From: Superficieibacter sp. 1612_C1
GTDB taxonomy: Bacteria; Pseudomonadota; Gammaproteobacteria; Enterobacterales; Enterobacteriaceae
Reading direction: 5' to 3'
NCBI RefSeq assembly: GCF_015234305.1
Contig: NZ_JADGMI010000002.1
Coordinates: forward strand, 1-64,000
DNA length: 64,000 nt
A program made the translations under genes and the position numbers. Below, piece by piece: positions 9,908-19,494 of the stretch; the stretch's first letter is position 1, and each line of letters opens with the position of its first letter. The notes under the pieces were generated by a model. That model did not search any database and was not told where the DNA came from. It was given only the letters and a program-made list of their open reading frames with translations.

Positions 9908-10047
9908 TTTGCTCTCCTGCAAAGGGTAATAGAGATAGCTTAACTGCTTCTGTGCGCATCACAAAATCTGCCGACGTTTTATCCGATAGCAGGCGCAAAA
10001 AAAGTTTAAACTTTACGAAATTTTTTTGCCGATACTCACGGTAAAAA

Positions 10048-10061
10048 TTGATATAAAACAA
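10048..10061 (+). promoter_or_regulatory. Upstream FNR box of grcA
   Basis: TTGATATAAAACAA is a near-consensus FNR half-site pair (TTGAT-N4-ATCAA, one mismatch). Its centre lies 52 bp upstream of the second FNR box, close to the spacing of the two FNR sites known at E. coli yfiD (about -93.5 and -40.5). Confidence 0.7.
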
Positions 10062-10099
10062 TAATATCCAGTATGACCATTTTTGATGTGTGGTTTTTG

Positions 10100-10113
10100 T
10101 TGATTTAAATCAA
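10100..10113 (+). promoter_or_regulatory. Downstream FNR box of grcA
   Basis: TTGATTTAAATCAA is a perfect FNR palindrome (TTGAT-N4-ATCAA). A -10-like TATATA element lies at 10136-10141, so the box is centred near -41, a class II activation position. Confidence 0.88.
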
Positions 10114-10221
10114 AGAATGCGGATGGCTTGACTGTTATATATACACTCAAGCAACAATGGTTTTACCAATTGGCCAGAGCTGGTCAACAAGAAAATGAAA
10201 TGTAGCCCAAGGAGGCATCAC

Positions 10222-10605
10222 ATGATTACAGGTATCCAGATTACAAAAGCCGCTAACGACGATCTGCTGAACTCATTCTGGTTGCTGGATAACGAAAAAG
10301 GCGAAGCGCGCTGCGTATGTGCAAAAGCGGGATTTGCTGAAGATGATATCGTTCCGGTAACGAAACTGGGTGAAATTGAATACCGCGAAGTGCCGCTGGA
10401 TGTGCAGCCGGAAGTTCGCGTTGAGGGCGGTCAGCACCTGAACGTTAACGTACTGCGTCGTGAAACGCTGATGGATGCCGTTGAGCATCCGGAAAAATAT
10501 CCGCAGTTGACCATCCGTGTTTCTGGCTATGCGGTACGTTTTAATTCGCTGACGCCTGAACAGCAACGCGACGTTATCGCCCGTACCTTTACCGAAAGCC
10601 TCTGA
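10222..10605 (+). CDS. grcA: Autonomous glycyl radical cofactor
   Basis: Spare-part protein that replaces the radical domain of oxygen-damaged pyruvate formate-lyase; formerly YfiD. The 127 residues are the usual length. The C-terminal half resembles the PflB C-terminus and contains the glycyl radical signature [17 protein letters not shown], in which the glycine holds the radical. The start at ATG 10222 follows GGAGG by 7 nt; the frame open from 10195 is rejected. Twin FNR boxes upstream indicate strong anaerobic induction. Confidence 0.97.
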   Translation: MITGIQITKAANDDLLNSFWLLDNEKGEARCVCAKAGFAEDDIVPVTKLGEIEYREVPLDVQPEVRVEGGQHLNVNVLRRETLMDAVEHPEKYPQLTIRVSGYAVRFNSLTPEQQRDVIARTFTESL

Positions 10606-10620
10606 TTTTTAGCGGCAGAT

Positions 10621-10650
10621 AAAAAAACGCCGGGCATGCCCGGCGTTTTT
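10621..10650. terminator. Bidirectional terminator between grcA and srmB
   Basis: A perfect palindromic stem, AACGCCGGGC pairing with GCCCGGCGTT, is flanked by A on the left and T on the right. It serves grcA on the plus strand and srmB on the minus strand, and its right end touches the srmB stop codon. Confidence 0.93.
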
Positions 10651-11987
10651 TATTTCTCTGAAGATTCTGTCTGCGGCGCGGCCTCAGCGCTCGGCTTACG
10701 TCGCTTACCGATATTTTTGGTGTCGCGGTGACGTTTTTTCACGCGCGGCTTCTCTTTTTCTTTCTCTTTTTTCTCGGCGCGTTTTGCCAGCACTTTCTTC
10801 GACGGTTTGCCGGTCGATTTTTCACTTGGTGCGCGCGTGGTCGGACGTAGCTCATCAATCACACGGGCTTTTAGTGGCTCGTCGATATAGCGACCTGCTT
10901 TGCCGAGTAACAAATGGTCGTGTGCTTCTACCAGCGAAATGGCCGTCCCCTTACGCCCCGCACGGCCGGTACGGCCAATACGGTGCAGATAGGCGTCGCC
11001 GCTGCGTGGCATATCAAAGTTAAATACGTGGCTGACATCAGGAATATCGATCCCGCGGGCGGCAACATCGGTGGCAACCAGCACGTTTACCCGGCCATCG
11101 GTCAGACGCTTGATGGCTTCGTTACGTTTGACTTGCACCATCTCGCCTTCGAGATAGCAGTTATTGATGCCTGCGGAACGCAGCCAGTTTGCCAGCTCGT
11201 GCACGCGCTCGCGTTTACGCACAAAGACGATAGAGCGCGTGGCTTCAGGCTGCTTCAGCAGATGAACCAGCAGAGCGGTTTTATGTTCAACATCATCAGC
11301 GCGGTAATACCACTGATGGATCTTCTTACGTTCGCGGGTGGACGGCGTGGCTGACACTTCCACCGGATCTTCCAGCAAACGCTCGGCAAAATCTTTGATC
11401 GCCTCATCGCCTTCCAGCGTAGCGGAGAACAGCAGCGTTTGTTTGCGCCAGCGGGTTTCACCAGCAATGTGCTCAATATCCTGGGCAAAGCCCATATCCA
11501 GCATGCGGTCGGCTTCATCAAGGATCAGCGTCTCAACCGCACGGCAGTCAAAATTCTCTTCTTTAATGTACTGCATCAGGCGACCGGTGGTGGCGACCAC
11601 GATGTCCTGATTTTCACTGAAGACTTCCGCGTGGTTCATATACGCCACGCCGCCGGTAATCGTGGCGATATCCAGATGCGTATTTTTTGCCAGTTCGCGA
11701 GCATGGTCCGCAACCTGCATGGCCAGTTCACGCGTTGGCGTGAGGATCAGGATACGTGGCGGGCCAGATTTTTTACGCGGGAAGTCGATCAGGTGCTGCA
11801 ACGCTGGCAGCAAAAATGCCGCCGTTTTACCGGTGCCTGTCGGTGCGCAACCAAGGACATCACGGCCCTCCAGCGCAGGCGGAATTGCGGCAGCCTGAAT
11901 GGCGGTCGGGCGCGTGAAGCCTTTCTCCTGGAGCGCATCCAGCAGGCTATCGTCAAGTTCGAGTTCGGAAAAAGTCGTTACAGTCAT
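10650..11987 (-). CDS. srmB: ATP-dependent RNA helicase SrmB
   Basis: DEAD-box helicase that assists an early step of 50S ribosomal subunit assembly. The ordered motifs are present: Q motif (GFTRPTAIQ), motif I APTGTGKT, PTRELA, DEAD in LILDEADRMLDMG, SAT in LLFSATLEG, and HRIGRTGRAGRKG. The last 80 residues form the basic RNA-binding tail (KKVLAKRAEKKEKEKEKPR). Its length of 445 is close to the 444 of E. coli. It is divergent from trmN6. Confidence 0.97.
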   Translation of the reverse strand: MTVTTFSELELDDSLLDALQEKGFTRPTAIQAAAIPPALEGRDVLGCAPTGTGKTAAFLLPALQHLIDFPRKKSGPPRILILTPTRELAMQVADHARELAKNTHLDIATITGGVAYMNHAEVFSENQDIVVATTGRLMQYIKEENFDCRAVETLILDEADRMLDMGFAQDIEHIAGETRWRKQTLLFSATLEGDEAIKDFAERLLEDPVEVSATPSTRERKKIHQWYYRADDVEHKTALLVHLLKQPEATRSIVFVRKRERVHELANWLRSAGINNCYLEGEMVQVKRNEAIKRLTDGRVNVLVATDVAARGIDIPDVSHVFNFDMPRSGDAYLHRIGRTGRAGRKGTAISLVEAHDHLLLGKAGRYIDEPLKARVIDELRPTTRAPSEKSTGKPSKKVLAKRAEKKEKEKEKPRVKKRHRDTKNIGKRRKPSAEAAPQTESSEK

Positions 11988-12118
11988 GTTCTACCTCAGT
12001 GTGGGGCGCTGATTATAGACGTTAAGGCCACAATGTTCATCTGTTTGTGTGGCTATCTGTTCTCCGGTATTGTGCATAACCTTAAGCTATAAAGATGATA
12101 TCAGGAAGAGTGCTTACG

Positions 12119-12856
12119 ATGTCTCAGTCTAAATCCGTACTGCGCCGGAATGGATTCACGTTTAAACAATTTTTTGTCGCCCACGATCGCTGCGCTATGA
12201 AAGTCGGCACCGACGGTATTTTACTCGGTGCATGGGCACCCGTTGCTCAGGTGCAGCGTATTCTGGATATCGGCACAGGAAGCGGACTGCTGGCCTTAAT
12301 GCTGGCTCAGCGGACTGCGGATGATGTGATTATCGATGCTGTCGAACTTGATGAGCAGGCGGCGTTACAGGCGCAGGAAAATATCAGCCAGACGCCCTGG
12401 GCCGCACGCATTACCGTACATACGGCGGACATCCAGCAGTGGACGCCCCTGCAACACAAGCGTTATCAGTTAATCATCAGCAACCCGCCCTATTTTGAAA
12501 AAGGGGTTGAGTGCCGCAGCGAGCAGCGTGAGCAGGCCCGCTATACCACGTCACTTGATCACGCGGGATTACTGGCCTGCGCTGCGGAGTGTATCACTGA
12601 AGAGGGCTTTTTCTGCGTCGTGCTACCGGTCGAGGTCGGCATGGCGTTTACGCAACTGGCGGAGTCCGGCGGCTGGCATTTACGCTTGCGGACCGATATC
12701 GCTGAAACTGAGACCCGGCTACCGCATCGCGTCCTGCTGGCATTTTCGCCGCAGGCCGGAGAGTACTACAGCGACCGGCTGGCGATCCGCGGGCCAGAGC
12801 AGCAGTATTCAGAAAGCTATACTGCCCTGACCCGGATGTTTTATCTGTTTATGTAA
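12119..12856 (+). CDS. trmN: tRNA1(Val) (adenine(37)-N6)-methyltransferase
   Basis: SAM-dependent enzyme that makes m6A37 in tRNA1-Val; formerly YfiC/TrmM/TrmN6. Motif [15 protein letters not shown] binds SAM, and the N6-methylase motif NPPY is at [14 protein letters not shown] 12119 gives 245 residues and the conserved start MSQS; the upstream TTG-like starts add eight unrelated residues. The 3' end overlaps the convergent nadB by 16 bp. Confidence 0.95.
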   Translation: MSQSKSVLRRNGFTFKQFFVAHDRCAMKVGTDGILLGAWAPVAQVQRILDIGTGSGLLALMLAQRTADDVIIDAVELDEQAALQAQENISQTPWAARITVHTADIQQWTPLQHKRYQLIISNPPYFEKGVECRSEQREQARYTTSLDHAGLLACAAECITEEGFFCVVLPVEVGMAFTQLAESGGWHLRLRTDIAETETRLPHRVLLAFSPQAGEYYSDRLAIRGPEQQYSESYTALTRMFYLFM

Positions 12857-14460
12857 TGCGCAGGGATCAGGACAGAGGGACCCGCATCCGGCAACTGCCG
12901 TGGGTGATCCAGCGTATAATGCAGACCCCGGCTCTCTTTACGCATCATCGCGCAGCGCACAATCAGCTCAGCAACCTGCACGAGGTTACGCAGCTCCAGT
13001 AAGTTGTTGGAGACGCGGAAATGGGCGTAATACTCATCAATTTCCTGTTGCAACATCGTGATCCGCCGCAGCGCCCGCTCCAGTCGGCGGGTGGTGCGCA
13101 CAATCCCGACATAATCCCACATCAGCAGCCGCAGCTCGTGCCAGTTATGCTGGATCACCACGCGTTCATCGGCATTATCGACCCGGCTTTCATCCCAGGC
13201 GGGAAGGGCGTCCCTCTCCCCGGCCACCGATGGCCGTTTTTTAATATCCTCGGCGGCGGACCAGCCATAGACCAGACACTCCAGCAGTGAATTAGACGCC
13301 ATTCGGTTAGCGCCGTGCAGGCCGGTATAGCTCACTTCGCCAATGGCATACAGTCCGTCCACATCGGTACGGCCCGCCTCGTCGACCATCACGCCGCCGC
13401 AGGTATAGTGCGCGGCGGGCACAATCGGCACGGGTTCCTTCGTCAGGTCAATACCGAGTCCCAGCAGCTTTTCATAAATCATTGGAAAATGCTGGCGAAT
13501 AAAGGCTTCCGGCTTATGGCTGATATCAAGATAGAGACACTCTACGCCGAGGCGCTTCATCTCATGATCGATAGCCCGCGCGACGATATCTCGCGGGGCC
13601 AGTTCGCCGCGCTCGTCAAAATCAGGCATAAAGCGCGAACCGTCCGGGCGTTTTAAAAATGCGCCTTCACCGCGCAACGCTTCCGTCAGCAGGAAATTAC
13701 GCGCCTGGGGGTGAAACAGCGCGGTGGGGTGAAACTGATTAAATTCGAGATTGGCGACCCGGCAACCGGCGCGCCACGCCATCGCAATGCCGTCGCCGGA
13801 GGCGATATCCGGGTTAGTGGTATATTGATAAACTTTCGATGCACCGCCCGTGGCCAGCACCACCGCTGCGGCCCGGCAGGTTTCCACTTGTTCCAGATTG
13901 CGATTCCAGATCCACGCGCCGATCGCGCGACGGGGACCGGGAAGGCCGATCTTATCGGAAACGATCAGATCGACCGCATTGCTGCGTTCAAGAATACGGA
14001 TATTAGGATGGGCCAGCGCTTTTCCCACCAGCGTCGTTTCCACGGCTTTACCGGTTGCATCGGCGGCGTGCAGGATCCGACGGTGGCTGTGACCGCCCTC
14101 ACGGGTCAAATGATAGCCCGCTTCACCGTTGGGCTGAACCTGGGTATCGAAAAGCACACCCTGATCGATGAGCCACTGCACGCAGTGCTTCGCATTACTG
14201 GCGACAAAGGAAACGGCGTCTCGCTCGCAGAGTCCCGCGCCTGCGACTAAAGTATCTTCAACGTGTGACGCAATGCTGTCCATCTCGTCAAAAACGGCGG
14301 CGATGCCTCCCTGCGCATACAGGGTCGAGCCTTCGTTCACTGGACCTTTACTTAAGACCATCACGGAACGGTCCTCAGCGAGGCGTAATGCCAGCGATAA
14401 ACCCGCGGCTCCGCTGCCAATAATCAGTACATCACAGGAATACTCTGGTGTAGTGTTCAT
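12841..14460 (-). CDS. nadB: L-aspartate oxidase
   Basis: FAD enzyme that oxidises L-aspartate to iminoaspartate, the first step of de novo NAD synthesis (NadA acts next). The 539 residues show the N-terminal dinucleotide-binding fold [20 protein letters not shown] and the [18 protein letters not shown] signature near residues 350-370. It resembles the flavoprotein subunits of fumarate reductase and succinate dehydrogenase. A NadR box lies directly upstream of the ATG. Its stop region overlaps trmN by 16 bp. Confidence 0.97.
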   Translation of the reverse strand: MNTTPEYSCDVLIIGSGAAGLSLALRLAEDRSVMVLSKGPVNEGSTLYAQGGIAAVFDEMDSIASHVEDTLVAGAGLCERDAVSFVASNAKHCVQWLIDQGVLFDTQVQPNGEAGYHLTREGGHSHRRILHAADATGKAVETTLVGKALAHPNIRILERSNAVDLIVSDKIGLPGPRRAIGAWIWNRNLEQVETCRAAAVVLATGGASKVYQYTTNPDIASGDGIAMAWRAGCRVANLEFNQFHPTALFHPQARNFLLTEALRGEGAFLKRPDGSRFMPDFDERGELAPRDIVARAIDHEMKRLGVECLYLDISHKPEAFIRQHFPMIYEKLLGLGIDLTKEPVPIVPAAHYTCGGVMVDEAGRTDVDGLYAIGEVSYTGLHGANRMASNSLLECLVYGWSAAEDIKKRPSVAGERDALPAWDESRVDNADERVVIQHNWHELRLLMWDYVGIVRTTRRLERALRRITMLQQEIDEYYAHFRVSNNLLELRNLVQVAELIVRCAMMRKESRGLHYTLDHPRQLPDAGPSVLIPAHYINR

Positions 14461-14466
14461 CGTATT

Positions 14467-14484
14467 TGTTTAATTTACTAAACA
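14467..14484 (-). promoter_or_regulatory. NadR operator of nadB
   Basis: A perfect inverted repeat TGTTTA-N6-TAAACA, the known NadR box, is centred 15 nt before the nadB ATG. It implies repression of nadB when NAD is plentiful. The rest of the 420-bp nadB-rpoE interval up to about 14770 holds no gene I can support. Confidence 0.9.
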
Positions 14485-14731
14485 TGGTTGCCCGAGCATA
14501 GCACCGTATTTACAGTATTAGCACTATTTTTTTACGTTTTGCTGTAATGGCTAAACAGCGAGGCGGAAGAGGCGGTAACGTGAAATCAGGAAAATATTTT
14601 GCGAAGCTGATCGTTAGTTGCGGATTTTATGGTGAAATCGTCCCTGTGTTACGTTACTCTGCAAGCGTGCTACAGCATTAGCTCATGGAAAGGGCGTAGT
14701 ACACGTCTAACAGACTTATAATGAGTGATAA

Positions 14732-14884
14732 CGAACGGTCGGTGGACATTCACTAAAACAATGGCGTGACGGAACTTTACATACAACTGACACTCTAACC
14801 TTCTGCTTGCTCATATTGCAGTGTATAGAGTGGCGTTTCGATTACGCGTGGATATTGGGTTTGAGGAGACATTACCTCGGATGA
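14732..14884 (+). other. Open leader frame ending at the rpoE start (rseD-like)
   Basis: One frame is open for 50 codons after a TAA at 14729 and ends with TGA at 14882-14884. The stop overlaps the rpoE ATG as ATGA, a classic coupling arrangement. E. coli has a 51-codon leader gene, rseD, before rpoE, and this could be its counterpart. No ATG or GTG is present in the frame, only TTG codons at 14807 and 14816. Transcripts from the sigma-E promoter would start near 14804, so most of the frame would be read only from promoters further upstream. Confidence 0.35.
14771..14798 (+). promoter_or_regulatory. Sigma-E promoter of rpoE
   Basis: GGAACTT (-35), a 16-bp spacer and TCTAA (-10) match the sigma-E consensus exactly. 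Transcription would start near 14804, about 77 nt before the rpoE ATG. It implies autoregulation of the operon by its own sigma factor. Confidence 0.93.
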
Positions 14885-15456
14885 GCGAGCAGTTAACGGA
14901 CCAGATTCTGGTTGAACGGGTCCAGAAGGGAGATCAAAAAGCTTTCAACCTGCTGGTGGTGCGCTATCAGCATAAGGTGGCGAGTCTTGTTTCCCGCTAT
15001 GTACCTTCAGGCGATGTGCCTGATGTTGTGCAGGAATCGTTTATCAAGGCCTATCGTGCGCTGGATTCATTCCGGGGAGATAGTGCTTTTTATACCTGGC
15101 TGTACCGCATTGCGGTCAATACGGCCAAAAATTACCTGGTTGCTCAGGGGCGTCGTCCACCATCCAGCGATGTGGATGCCAGTGAAGCGGAAAACTTCGA
15201 GAGTGGCGGCGCACTGAAAGAAATTTCGAACCCTGAGAACTTAATGTTGTCAGAAGAACTGAGACAGATCGTTTTTCGAACCATAGAGATGCTTCCGGAA
15301 GATTTACGCATGGCTATCACCTTGCGTGAGCTGGATGGCCTGAGCTATGAAGAGATAGCCGTCATCATGGATTGTCCGGTTGGTACAGTGCGTTCGCGCA
15401 TCTTCCGTGCTCGGGAAGCTATTGATAATAAAGTTCAACCGCTTATCAGGCGTTGA
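14881..15456 (+). CDS. rpoE: RNA polymerase sigma-E factor
   Basis: Extracytoplasmic-function sigma factor for the envelope stress response (191 residues, the same as E. coli). Region 2 includes DVVQESFIKAYRALDSFRG and FYTWLYRIAVNTAKNYL; region 4 has the helix-turn-helix LSYEEIAVIMDCPVGTVRSR. ATG 14881 begins MSEQLTDQILVERVQKGD. The in-frame GTG at 14821 would add 20 residues and is not needed. It is first in the rpoE-rseA-rseB-rseC operon; rseA follows after 30 nt. Confidence 0.98.
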   Translation: MSEQLTDQILVERVQKGDQKAFNLLVVRYQHKVASLVSRYVPSGDVPDVVQESFIKAYRALDSFRGDSAFYTWLYRIAVNTAKNYLVAQGRRPPSSDVDASEAENFESGGALKEISNPENLMLSEELRQIVFRTIEMLPEDLRMAITLRELDGLSYEEIAVIMDCPVGTVRSRIFRAREAIDNKVQPLIRR

Positions 15457-15486
15457 CGATAGCGGGATACTGAAAGGGTATTAGGC

Positions 15487-16131
15487 ATGCAGAAAGAAAA
15501 ACTTTCCGCTTTAATGGATGGTGAAATGCTGGATAACGAGCTGCTCAACGAGCTGTCTCGCTCTTCAGAAATGCAAAAAACCTGGGAGAGTTACCATCTC
15601 ATTCGTGATTCGCTGCGAGGCGAGACGAGTGATCTTCTCCATTTCGATATCTCTTCCCGCGTGATGGCCGCCATTGAGAACGAACCTGCGTCCCTCATCC
15701 CGGAAGCGCAGCCTGCGCCGCACCAGTGGCAGAAAATGCCGTTCTGGCATAAAGTCCGCCCGTGGGCCAGCCAGCTGACGCAAATGGGCGTGGCCGCGTG
15801 CGTATCGCTTGCAGTTATTGTTGGCGTCCAGCACTATAATGAGCAGGGTGAATCAGCCCAGCAGCCTGAAACGCCGGTCTTTAATACCTTGCCCATGATG
15901 GGTAAAGCGAGTCCGGTAAGTCTGGGCGTGCCGGCAGATTCATCCGTTGCCGCCAGCGGTGGTCAGCAGCAGCAGGTTCAGGAGCAGCGTCGTCGCATTA
16001 ACGCGATGTTGCAGGACTATGAACTCCAGCGTCGTCTGCATTCTGAACAACTTCAGTTTGAACAGGCACAAACGCAGCAGGCCGCAGTTCAGGTGCCGGG
16101 TAACCAGACTTTAGGAACGCAATCGCAGTAA
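15487..16131 (+). CDS. rseA: Anti-sigma-E factor RseA
   Basis: Single-pass inner-membrane protein that holds RpoE inactive until DegS and RseP cleave it under envelope stress. The N-terminal 95 residues form the cytoplasmic sigma-binding domain. A membrane helix follows (GVAACVSLAVIVGVQHY, about residues 101-117), then a periplasmic tail with a Val-Ala-Ala segment (DSSVAASGG) near the expected DegS site and a Q-rich RseB-binding end. It has 214 residues against 216 in E. coli. Its stop overlaps the rseB ATG in TAATG. Confidence 0.95.
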   Translation: MQKEKLSALMDGEMLDNELLNELSRSSEMQKTWESYHLIRDSLRGETSDLLHFDISSRVMAAIENEPASLIPEAQPAPHQWQKMPFWHKVRPWASQLTQMGVAACVSLAVIVGVQHYNEQGESAQQPETPVFNTLPMMGKASPVSLGVPADSSVAASGGQQQQVQEQRRRINAMLQDYELQRRLHSEQLQFEQAQTQQAAVQVPGNQTLGTQSQ

Positions 16132-17084
16132 TGAAGCAACTTTGGTGTGCCATGTCACTCGTGGCTGGTAGCCTGTTTTTCTCTGTCAACGCCTCGGCTG
16201 ATGTTTCGTCCGGGGCGTTGTTGCAGCAGATGAACCTGGCCAGCCAGTCACTCAATTACGAGCTGTCTTTCATCAGCATCAATAAACAAGGCGTCGAATC
16301 TCTGCGTTATCGTCACGCGCGACTGGACAATCAGACGCTGGCGCAACTTTTGCAGATGGACGGCCCGCGCCGCGAAGTGGTGCAGCGCGGCAACGAGATC
16401 AGCTATTTTGAGCCGGGTCTCGATCCCTTCACGCTCAATGGCGATTATATCGTCGATTCGCTGCCGTCGCTGGTCTACACAAACTTCAAACGTCTCTCGC
16501 CCTGGTATGATTTCATCTCCGTCGGCAGAACCCGCATTGCAGATCGCCTGTGCGAAGTGATCCGTGTCGTGGCACGGGATGGCACGCGATACAGCTACAT
16601 TGTCTGGCTGGATTCGGAAACCAAACTGCCGATGCGGGTCGACCTGCTGGATCGCGACGGCGAAACGCTGGAGCAGTTCCGCGTTATCGCGTTCAACATG
16701 AACGATACCGTCGCCAGCAACATGCAGAATCTGGCGAAAGCCAATCTTCCGCCGCTGCTCTCGGTACCGGCGGGCGATAAAGTCACCTTTAACTGGAATC
16801 CGTCCTGGCTGCCGCAAGGGTTTAGTGAGGTTTCCAGCAGCCGCCGCTCGCTGCCGACGGTAGATGTACCCATCGAATCGCGTCTCTACTCGGACGGCCT
16901 GTTCAGTTTCTCCGTGAACGTGAGTCGCGCCACGCCTTCCAGCAGCGATCAAATACTGCGTACCGGGCGACGTACCGTCAGCACCACGCTGCGGGATAAC
17001 ACCGAAATCACCATTGTTGGCGAGTTGCCTCCGCAAACCGCGAAGCGCATTGCTGACAGCGTCAAATTCAAGGCCGTCCAATGA
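16131..17084 (+). CDS. rseB: Sigma-E regulatory protein RseB
   Basis: Periplasmic protein (317 residues) that binds the RseA periplasmic tail, protects it from DegS and is released by lipopolysaccharide or mislocalised lipoprotein signals. A signal peptide is visible (MKQLWCAMSLVAGSLFFSVNASA), with cleavage expected after residue 23. The rest has the MucB/RseB two-domain composition. It overlaps rseA by one base and rseC by four (ATGATTA). Confidence 0.95.
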   Translation: MKQLWCAMSLVAGSLFFSVNASADVSSGALLQQMNLASQSLNYELSFISINKQGVESLRYRHARLDNQTLAQLLQMDGPRREVVQRGNEISYFEPGLDPFTLNGDYIVDSLPSLVYTNFKRLSPWYDFISVGRTRIADRLCEVIRVVARDGTRYSYIVWLDSETKLPMRVDLLDRDGETLEQFRVIAFNMNDTVASNMQNLAKANLPPLLSVPAGDKVTFNWNPSWLPQGFSEVSSSRRSLPTVDVPIESRLYSDGLFSFSVNVSRATPSSSDQILRTGRRTVSTTLRDNTEITIVGELPPQTAKRIADSVKFKAVQ

Positions 17085-17539
17085 TTAAAGAGTGGGCGAC
17101 CGTTGTCTCCTGGCAAAACGGTCTCGCGCAGGTCAACTGCGATGTCAAATCCTCCTGCAATAGCTGCGCGTCTCGCGCAGGCTGCGGCAGTCGCGTGCTG
17201 AACAAACTCGGCCCGCAGACCAGCCACACGATTACCGTGCCCAGCGCGCAACCGCTGATCGCGGGTCAAAAGGTCGAGCTTGGTATTGCCGAAGCCAGCC
17301 TGCTGAGTTCGGCGCTGCTGGTCTATATGTCGCCGCTGGTGGGGCTGTTTATCGTCGCATCCCTTTTTCAGCTACTGTTTTCCAGCGATGTTGCCGCATT
17401 ATGCGGGGCGATCCTCGGCGGCGTTGGCGGCTTCTTAATCGCCCGCGGTTTTTCCGCCACTCTGGCAACGCGTGAAGCGTGGCAGCCGGTGATCCTGAGC
17501 GTTGGCCTTCCCCCGGATGAACTACGCATCGCCGAGTAA
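17081..17539 (+). CDS. rseC: SoxR-reducing system / RseC protein
   Basis: Inner-membrane protein of 152 residues, a little shorter than the 159 of E. coli. The N-terminal cytoplasmic part holds clustered cysteines (CDVKSSCNSCASRAGCGS) that could bind metal or a redox centre. Two membrane helices follow (ALLVYMSPLVGLFIVASLFQLL and GAILGGVGGFLIARGF). In E. coli it has a role in reducing SoxR together with the Rsx complex and a minor effect on sigma-E. It is the last gene of the rpoE operon. Confidence 0.93.
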   Translation: MIKEWATVVSWQNGLAQVNCDVKSSCNSCASRAGCGSRVLNKLGPQTSHTITVPSAQPLIAGQKVELGIAEASLLSSALLVYMSPLVGLFIVASLFQLLFSSDVAALCGAILGGVGGFLIARGFSATLATREAWQPVILSVGLPPDELRIAE

Positions 17540-17678
17540 GACCCTTCCTCTCTCCTGGTACAGGATGAGCATTTCCTCGCGTTCATGTTGTAGTGTAGAA
17601 TGCGGCGTTTCAGACTAAAAAACGTCAGGCTCAGAATCGTGGCCTCCTGGTATCCGTAAGGCAAAATAATCTCCATAT

Positions 17679-19478
17679 ATGAAGAATATACGTAACTTTT
17701 CGATCATTGCTCACATTGACCACGGTAAGTCGACGCTGTCTGACCGTATTATCCAGATTTGCGGCGGCCTGTCCGACCGTGAAATGGCAGCTCAGGTACT
17801 GGATTCCATGGATCTGGAGCGCGAGCGCGGCATTACGATTAAAGCGCAGAGCGTTACGCTCGATTTTAAAGCGGCCGATGGCGAAACCTATCAGCTGAAC
17901 TTTATCGACACCCCCGGACACGTTGACTTCTCCTATGAAGTTTCCCGTTCGCTGGCCGCCTGCGAAGGTGCGCTGCTGGTAGTGGACGCCGGACAGGGCG
18001 TTGAAGCGCAAACGCTGGCAAACTGCTACACCGCGATGGAAATGGATCTGGAAGTGGTTCCGGTCCTCAACAAAATTGACCTTCCTGCCGCCGATCCGGA
18101 TCGCGTGGCGGAAGAAATTGAAGACATCGTCGGCATCGACGCCACCGACGCGGTACGCTGCTCGGCGAAAACCGGTATCGGCGTGCAGGACGTGCTGGAA
18201 CGTCTGGTACGCGACATTCCCGCGCCGCAGGGCGATCCCGACGGTCCGTTGCAGGCGTTGATCATCGACTCCTGGTTCGATAACTACCTTGGCGTTGTCT
18301 CCCTGGTACGCGTGAAAAACGGCACCCTGCGTAAAGGCGACAAAATCAAAGTCATGAGCACCGGCCAGACCTATAACGCCGACCGTCTCGGGATCTTCAC
18401 GCCGAAGCAGGTCGATCGCACCGAGCTAAAGTGTGGTGAAGTGGGCTGGCTGGTCTGCGCAATCAAAGACATTCTGGGCGCGCCGGTAGGCGATACCCTG
18501 ACGCTGGCACGCAACCCGGCAGAAAAAGCGCTGCCGGGCTTCAAAAAAGTGAAGCCGCAGGTCTACGCGGGTCTGTTCCCGGTCAGCTCTGACGACTATG
18601 AAAACTTCCGCGATGCGCTGGGCAAACTGAGCCTTAACGATGCCTCCCTGTTCTACGAGCCAGAAAGTTCCTCGGCGCTGGGCTTCGGTTTCCGCTGCGG
18701 CTTCCTTGGCCTGCTGCACATGGAGATCATTCAGGAACGTCTGGAGCGTGAATACGATCTCGATCTGATCACCACCGCGCCGACCGTAGTTTACGAAGTT
18801 GAAACCACGGCAAAAGAAGTGATTTACGTCGATAGCCCTTCCAAGCTGCCGCCGGTCAACAACATCTTTGAACTGCGCGAGCCGATTGCCGAGTGTCATA
18901 TGCTGTTGCCGCAGGAATATCTGGGCAACGTGATGACCCTGTGCGTGGAAAAACGCGGCGTACAGACCAACATGGTCTACCACGGCAATCAGGTTGCGCT
19001 GACCTATGAAATTCCGATGGCGGAAGTGGTACTCGACTTCTTTGACCGTCTGAAATCCACCTCGCGTGGTTACGCCTCGCTGGATTACAACTTCAAACGC
19101 TTCCAGGCCTCGCGGATGGTGCGCGTGGACGTGCTGATCAACGGTGAACGTGTTGACGCCCTGGCGCTGATTACCCACAGCGACAACGCGCCGTACCGCG
19201 GTCGTGAGCTGGTGGAGAAAATGAAAGAGCTGATCCCGCGCCAGCAGTTTGATATTGCGATTCAGGCGGCGATTGGTACCCATATCATTGCCCGCTCGAC
19301 GGTGAAACAGCTGCGTAAAAACGTGCTGGCAAAATGTTATGGCGGCGATATCAGCCGTAAGAAAAAGCTGCTACAGAAGCAGAAAGAAGGTAAGAAGCGA
19401 ATGAAGCAGGTCGGTAACGTTGAGCTGCCGCAGGAAGCCTTCCTCGCCATTCTGCATGTCGGTAAAGACGGTAAATAA
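17679..19478 (+). CDS. lepA: Elongation factor 4 (LepA)
   Basis: Ribosome-associated translational GTPase of 599 residues, implicated in ribosome biogenesis and translation under stress. GTP-binding motifs are AHIDHGKST (G1, residues 11-19), DTPGHVDF (G3) and NKID (G4), followed by EF-G-like domains and the LepA-specific basic C-terminus ([18 protein letters not shown]). It is followed by lepB after 16 nt with AAGGAG before its ATG, so the two form an operon as in E. coli. Confidence 0.98.
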   Translation: MKNIRNFSIIAHIDHGKSTLSDRIIQICGGLSDREMAAQVLDSMDLERERGITIKAQSVTLDFKAADGETYQLNFIDTPGHVDFSYEVSRSLAACEGALLVVDAGQGVEAQTLANCYTAMEMDLEVVPVLNKIDLPAADPDRVAEEIEDIVGIDATDAVRCSAKTGIGVQDVLERLVRDIPAPQGDPDGPLQALIIDSWFDNYLGVVSLVRVKNGTLRKGDKIKVMSTGQTYNADRLGIFTPKQVDRTELKCGEVGWLVCAIKDILGAPVGDTLTLARNPAEKALPGFKKVKPQVYAGLFPVSSDDYENFRDALGKLSLNDASLFYEPESSSALGFGFRCGFLGLLHMEIIQERLEREYDLDLITTAPTVVYEVETTAKEVIYVDSPSKLPPVNNIFELREPIAECHMLLPQEYLGNVMTLCVEKRGVQTNMVYHGNQVALTYEIPMAEVVLDFFDRLKSTSRGYASLDYNFKRFQASRMVRVDVLINGERVDALALITHSDNAPYRGRELVEKMKELIPRQQFDIAIQAAIGTHIIARSTVKQLRKNVLAKCYGGDISRKKKLLQKQKEGKKRMKQVGNVELPQEAFLAILHVGKDGK

Positions 19479-19494
19479 TTCTTAAGGAGTTGGC

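Noticed and set aside
14821-15456. A longer RpoE starting at GTG 14821
   Set aside because: The 20 extra residues are not part of sigma-E, and ATG 14881 gives the exact family length.
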